Assembly (NCBI GenBank): GCA_020205615.1 | Contig: CM035167.1 | Span: 36,034,015-36,098,014, forward strand | Length of the DNA stretch: 64,000 nt | Direction: 5' to 3' | Origin: Panax quinquefolius | Taxonomy: Eukaryota; Streptophyta; Magnoliopsida; Apiales; Araliaceae | Shown here: positions 59,629 through 64,000 of the stretch, in pieces | How positions within the stretch are numbered: position 1 is the stretch's first letter | How the letters are laid out: each line of letters starts with the position of its first letter | Notes under the pieces: generated by a model | Told to the model about the DNA's origin: nothing | The model's database searches: none | What the model saw: the letters and a program-made list of their open reading frames with translations, nothing else | Program-made: the position numbers and the translations under genes

Positions 59629-59693
59629 AAACGCATGCAGGATGTAAAATTCGAGGCTCATCGAATGAATCAGACACACAATTAATATATATA

Positions 59694-59741
<48 letters not shown>

Positions 59742-59810
59742 GCAAGAAACGCACTGCATAAAATGCAGGCTCATCGAACAAAGTTCGACACACACGATTT
59801 ATATATATAA

Positions 59811-59870
<60 letters not shown>

Positions 59871-60036
59871 GCAAATAAAAGCGCTCTGCAAAGTTCAGGC
59901 TCATCGAACAAAGTTCGACACACGATTAATATATATAAATGTATATATATATATATATTAAAGCAAATAAATGCTCCAGAATAGAAGTTTAGGCTCAATC
60001 GAGGCATAACTTCGATGATGTTAGTCAATATATATG

Positions 60037-60091
<55 letters not shown>

Positions 60092-61311
60092 TGAAATGAA
60101 ACCACTGGACCAAAAGAACAAAAGCAAGCAACACGACTCTCAACGTGTAGAAGGGTGTGTGCAAAGATGAAGAGAAAGACTCTAAAGTGTCTGAGAAGGC
60201 TTACAGCTGACTACTAAAGAAGACTTCTATATCTTTAGAGTGGGTAAACACTGACTTTTGTAGGTACAAAAGGGCTATATATTAGCTCACAGGTGTTTAA
60301 GAGGGGAAAGTACACTGCATGGGGTGAGTGCAGAGCAAATTGGGCAGGGCTTCCGCGCCCTTTTCTCTTCCAAAATGGGCTGCCCAAGCCCTCTATTTAT
60401 AGGCAATTTAGCTTGTAGTGTAGTGTACTCGAGGCAACCCGTGGTGTGCCGGGTTTTTGAGTTGGGTCGTCTCGAAATCGTGCACTCGAGGCCTTTGTAA
60501 TGTCCACTCAAACTTTTAGAAGTGCAATCAGGGCATCCGTTTGAGGTATCTGAGGACCTATTTGGACCGCCGTTGTCGAGAGTTGTACGATGGCATGGGA
60601 TTAGAGTTTGTATGAAGTCATTGAAGATGGGACGATGCCCTCCGGTCTTCAAGCTTCAACTTTCATCCGTTACCCCGCACAATAGTCACTCGGGATTGGT
60701 TAGTCTTGTGGGACATTGTTGCGTAGAGATGTTGAGACGACGTGACGTGGCATCGTGTTGGCGAGATGACGATGTTGCCTCACATGGGGTGTTATCGCCG
60801 GATTAAAATTTGATAATGAGGCGTTGCTCGAGACTTATTTGAGATTGGACTGCTACAATTTGTTAAAGGTCCTCATTGTCATCTTTGAGGTGTGACTGTC
60901 TTCCCGATGTTATCGTCGGGTTGAGTACTGATGTATCTCGTTGTGGCAAGAGATTGAAGTGGTCGCATTTGAAACAAGCATTTACGGGGTTATCGTAAAA
61001 GCGCATTCCTTAGGGGGTTATGACCAAGGTTGGTGGCTATTCCATGGTTGGGGGCGAGATTTGGATACCTCGGGGTTATCTCTGAGATTAATCGGTCTTC
61101 TCCGGTGTGTGTTCCGGTATTAGATCTGCATGCCTCGGGGTTACATCCGAGGTTGGAATTGTTACTCCCAGAGTGTGATCTGGGGTTATTGTTGAACTTC
61201 CAGTAGTATCTGGTATGGATTTGGATTGTCTTTTAGGGTTCCCTCTTAAAAGGTTAATCTGTCCTCCTGCAATGTTAATGACAGTGGTACAGAAAATTTT
61301 GAGTGTCTACA
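58434..61311 (-). repeat. 5' LTR of the Ogre/Tat element
   Basis: About 2878 bp, starting TGTAGACACTC at 61311 on the minus strand. Same internal order as the 3' LTR: 60 bp repeat at 59300-59480, composite TA repeat at 59481-60090, TATA box TATAAATAG at 60393-60401, hairpin field at 60903-61213. Substitutions and repeat-number differences from the 3' LTR show that the insertion is not recent. Confidence 0.92.
59481..60090. repeat. Composite TA/60 bp tandem repeat in the 5' LTR
   Basis: Same structure as 41541-42180: (TA)n blocks alternating with copies containing CAGGCTCATCGAAC and AAGTTCGACAC. Lengths of TA blocks and copy order differ from the other LTR. Confidence 0.9.
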
Positions 61312-61427
61312 ACAGTTTAATTCTTTCGGATTATCTTTTTCAGTATTAAACTGCTACTTGTTTGTTAAAGACTAAAATATATGTTCCTCCTTCAATACAT
61401 TTCTTTAATGGTTACCATTACAGAAAT
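61312..61427. repeat. MULE inverted-repeat arm and 28 bp palindrome
   Basis: 61345-61416 is the reverse complement of 40351-40417 plus the bases 61317-61321 beyond the Ogre/Tat insertion, with two mismatches in 72. Before the insertion, this was a hairpin with a loop of about 23 bases, containing the 5' side of the MULE gene. At 61399-61427 a near-perfect 14 bp palindrome (ATTTCTTTAATGGT and ACCATTACAGAAAT around one T) abuts the next LTR. Confidence 0.82.
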
Positions 61428-62103
61428 TGTAAGACCCCAGCTTTTATAAATAAATATGAATTTTCTATAAATATTATTTTTGAATATTATGGAATAAATT
61501 TGATATAATGTTATAGTTGTGGGTAATATTTATAAATTTTGCAAAGTAAGCAAGTTGTTATAAAATATTCGTTTGGTGGGGAATATTCTTTTTGGGGGGA
61601 ATATTAAATACGATGGCTCAATCGATTGGTGGAACCCCTATTAGCGGAAGTATTATCGTAGTTAGAAAGCGACAAAATTATCTTTCTATAAAAATAACGG
61701 CAGAGGTGTTACTGTTAAAAGCTGTTGAACTACGGTAGTAAAAGTACGATGTCTGGCGTGGTTGCGTAGTAATACTGCGGTATTGATTATTGATGCTTCA
61801 CGTGAGATGTCACTTAGCTATACTCAATTATTACTACGATAATTCTTTGCATCATATCTCTTATATTATTGATTCAATTATTGTCACGATTATCATCGTA
61901 TAATATGTTATATTATTAATTGAGGCGACAAGTTATAAATGATTAATAATTGTTGAAAGATTAAATATGTGTTGATTAAAAATAAAATGATTTGTGGTAA
62001 TATTTATTCAATCCTTGATGTATATAAAGAGTCATTATGAGGCGTTTGTGGTAAGTTTGATTATTTTATGGGGGCCCGTATGTCATCATCTAAGAGTCTC
62101 TTC

Positions 62104-62365
62104 GTCAATAGTATTTACCTTTGTGAATAGTAATTACCTTTATGAATAGTAATTACCTTCATCAATAGTATTTACCTTCGTTAATAGTATTTACCTTTGT
62201 GAATAGTAATTACCTTTGTGAATAGTAATTACCTTTCAATATAGTATATACCTTCGTCAATAGTATTTACCTTCGTCGATAGTAATTACCTTCTTGATAG
62301 TAATTACCTAAATCGATAGTAATTACCTTCGTCAATAGTAATTACCCCTTCGCAAATAGTAGTTG
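62104..62365. repeat. 20 bp tandem repeat with AATAGTAATTACCTT core
   Basis: About 13 copies of a unit such as GTGAATAGTAATTACCTTT, with two alternating variants (AGTAATT and AGTATTT). It lies upstream of the LTR TATA box. Confidence 0.92.
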
Positions 62366-62504
62366 TCCCTTGATATTACCAAGAGTTAAGCGCCTCTTGA
62401 TTGTTTCGAGGTTAATTACCCCTTCGCAAATAGTAGTTGTCTCTTGATATTACCAAGAGTCATTTTGACCCTTCGTTAAGACCAAGAGCCACCCTCGGTT
62501 TTTC

Positions 62505-62513
62505 TATAAATAG
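62505..62513 (+). promoter_or_regulatory. TATA box of the plus-strand family G-like LTR
   Basis: TATAAATAG, followed 40-75 bases later by a GAGA-rich stretch (AGAGAGAAACTATAGAGAG). This is conserved with the other LTRs of the group. Confidence 0.75.
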
Positions 62514-64000
62514 AAAGCTCATTCCTTCATTATTTCTTACGAATTCATTGAAACTAGAGAGAGAAACTATAGAGAGAAAGAAGAAAAGTATTACGCTACT
62601 TCACTTTTCCAATATTGAGTTCTTCTAAGGTAAGGGTATTATTTGTTGTTGTGCCGTAAAGTGTTATTCTTTCTTATTCATGAAGAGAACTTCTATTATT
62701 CCATTCTTTATTATTACATTGGAATAACTTTGTATCTGTGGCATACCTATACTTGGTGAAATCCCTCTGTTATTCCATTCTTTATTATTACATTGGAATA
62801 ACTTTCATATACTGTGGCATACCTATACATAATTTGTATCGTGGTTTACCCTATACTTGGTGACATTCTTTATTATTACATTTGGAACATCATGCATGCA
62901 TGTGTGTTTTACAGGACTGGTTAAAATCTTTATTATTACATTGGAATATCCTATACGTGTGTTTTACAGGATGCAGTTCCATCTTTAATATTACATTGGA
63001 ACATCTGTCGGTGTGAATTTCACGACACAGTTCCGTTATTTATTATTACATTGGAATAACTTTTGCATGCGATCTATCGCATGCATGGTGATTTCTTTTG
63101 TTATTCCATTCTTTATTATACCCGGTTGGTTAAAACTTTAACTTCTATACTCCATGAAATTAGTAGAATATCCTTGATAATTGCGTTTCATCCGAAGTAT
63201 CTTTTCATGGAAATATTCTTCTGATCATTCTTGAATTTTACTCTACAAAAGCAGTATCTTGTTGACAATTTGGGCGTTAATAATTCCTAGATAAATTAAT
63301 TCTTGAACTTGTTTTATTGAATTCTTATATCATTGTCATCATCCTCATGTTTATATTATGTTGAAAGTTATCTTTGGCTTATGTGCATAGATGAACTTAG
63401 TATGATTATAACCAGGGTTCATTCAGTATAATCATGGCTTGATATAAATGATGTGACAAAAGTCCTCAGTGGCCTATAATGCAGTGATGGATAGTTTTTG
63501 GTATGATTATGACGAGGGGTGATTCGGTATAGTCATGACCATTGATAATTTGATGAAAATCCTTGGCCAGGTAATGCGGGGATGATTAGATATTGTGGTT
63601 TATTCATTAAAGCTGAGTCTTAGTGATAAAAATTGATGAAAATTTTTAAAACTAAAAAAAGATAGTAGACTTTATTTTCTACTTGACTCTTTTAATGGAT
63701 TGCGTATTCATTATGATTAAAGCGGTTGTCTATTGTATTTTATCGGTTTAACATTGTTGAAGACTATTGATAATTTATTACGCTTTATCTTAGTTATAAT
63801 ATTTCTTCTTGGGCTAGTTGAGCTCACCCTTTCTTTCACTTTATTCTCTTGAGGAAATGAGAATATAATTTGGGACGAGTCGGGGAGCGGAGTAATGGTC
63901 GAGAGGATAGCATTAGTAGTCCTCACTATTACGTGAAATAGTGTGATAATAATTGTAATGAGGACTCCTTTTGAGTTTGTATAATATCTAGTAGACAATA

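Larger units (their letters stand above)
40418..61311 (-). mobile_element. Ogre/Tat Ty3/gypsy element, 20.9 kb, with antisense extra ORFs
   Basis: Two LTRs of about 2.9 kb (40418-43398, 58434-61311), a PBS TGGCGACTCTGCTGGGGAA of the Arg tRNA type, and pol domains in the order gag, protease, RT, two RNase H domains, integrase identify the Ogre/Tat lineage. A probable intron between protease and RT, a G-patch and large antisense ORFs after pol support this. The flanks GCAGT (40413-40417) and ACAGT (61312-61316) look like a 5 bp target duplication with one change, so the whole insertion is present. Confidence 0.92.
61428..64000 (+). repeat. Family G-like LTR on the plus strand (runs off window)
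   Basis: It begins TGTAAGACCCC and is homologous throughout to the reverse complement of 17172-19613. The last window bases match 17304-17345, so roughly 130 bases remain outside. It lacks genes. A hairpin field lies at 62690-63130, including GCATGCGAT/ATCGCATGC at 63065-63084. Confidence 0.88.

Noticed and set aside
59183..60127. Minus-strand ORFs with YIYIY runs
   Set aside because: Same microsatellite artefact in the other LTR.

Overview
This window looks like 64 kb of nuclear DNA from a flowering plant, probably a eudicot. I lean weakly towards an asterid, but nothing here fixes the species. The sequence is AT-rich and consists of transposable elements nested inside one another. I could support no host gene, tRNA, rRNA or CRISPR array. 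Almost every coding region is retroelement-derived and broken by stops, frameshifts or deletions.

Layout. (1) 1-8658 is a plus-strand Tekay-type chromovirus (Ty3/gypsy) with leader ORF, gag, protease, RT, RNase H, integrase, chromodomain and a 3.2 kb 3' LTR; its 5' LTR lies outside the window. It sits in the integrase of a minus-strand relative whose body runs 8659-13481 and whose PBS and part of its 5' LTR reappear at 32263-32912. (2) The 18.8 kb between those halves (13482-32244) is a tandem array of a gag-only, Athila-like element: LTR A, short interior, LTR B, longer interior with gag, LTR C, truncated interior. LTR B is split by a second gypsy element (17172-26059, family G) with two LTRs, gag and protease but no RT or integrase. 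(3) 32913-39647 is a family-G-like LTR on the minus strand, split by the 5' LTR, leader ORF and gag of another Tekay-like element (33178-37873). (4) 39648-40417 is the N-terminal part of a Mutator-like (MULE) transposase, whose 5' side carries a 72 bp inverted repeat. (5) A 20.9 kb Ogre/Tat element on the minus strand (40418-61311) lies within a few bases of the apex of that inverted repeat. (6) From 61428 to the end is another family-G-like LTR, now on the plus strand.

The Ogre/Tat element is the richest object. On the minus strand it has gag, protease, a G-patch, a probable 151 bp intron between protease and RT, RT, two RNase H domains and integrase. On the opposite strand, downstream of pol, it has two decayed extra ORFs, one with a plant mobile domain (PMD) and one resembling DUF7745.

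The most unusual signal is structural rather than coding. The LTRs and 3' untranslated parts of the Ogre/Tat and family G elements hold fields of short perfect hairpins. Within a field the loop sequence is nearly constant (for example GGTTATC, or AATGTAATAATAAAGA) while the stems change sequence but stay paired. I do not recognise this as a described feature. It is the best candidate here for something undescribed.
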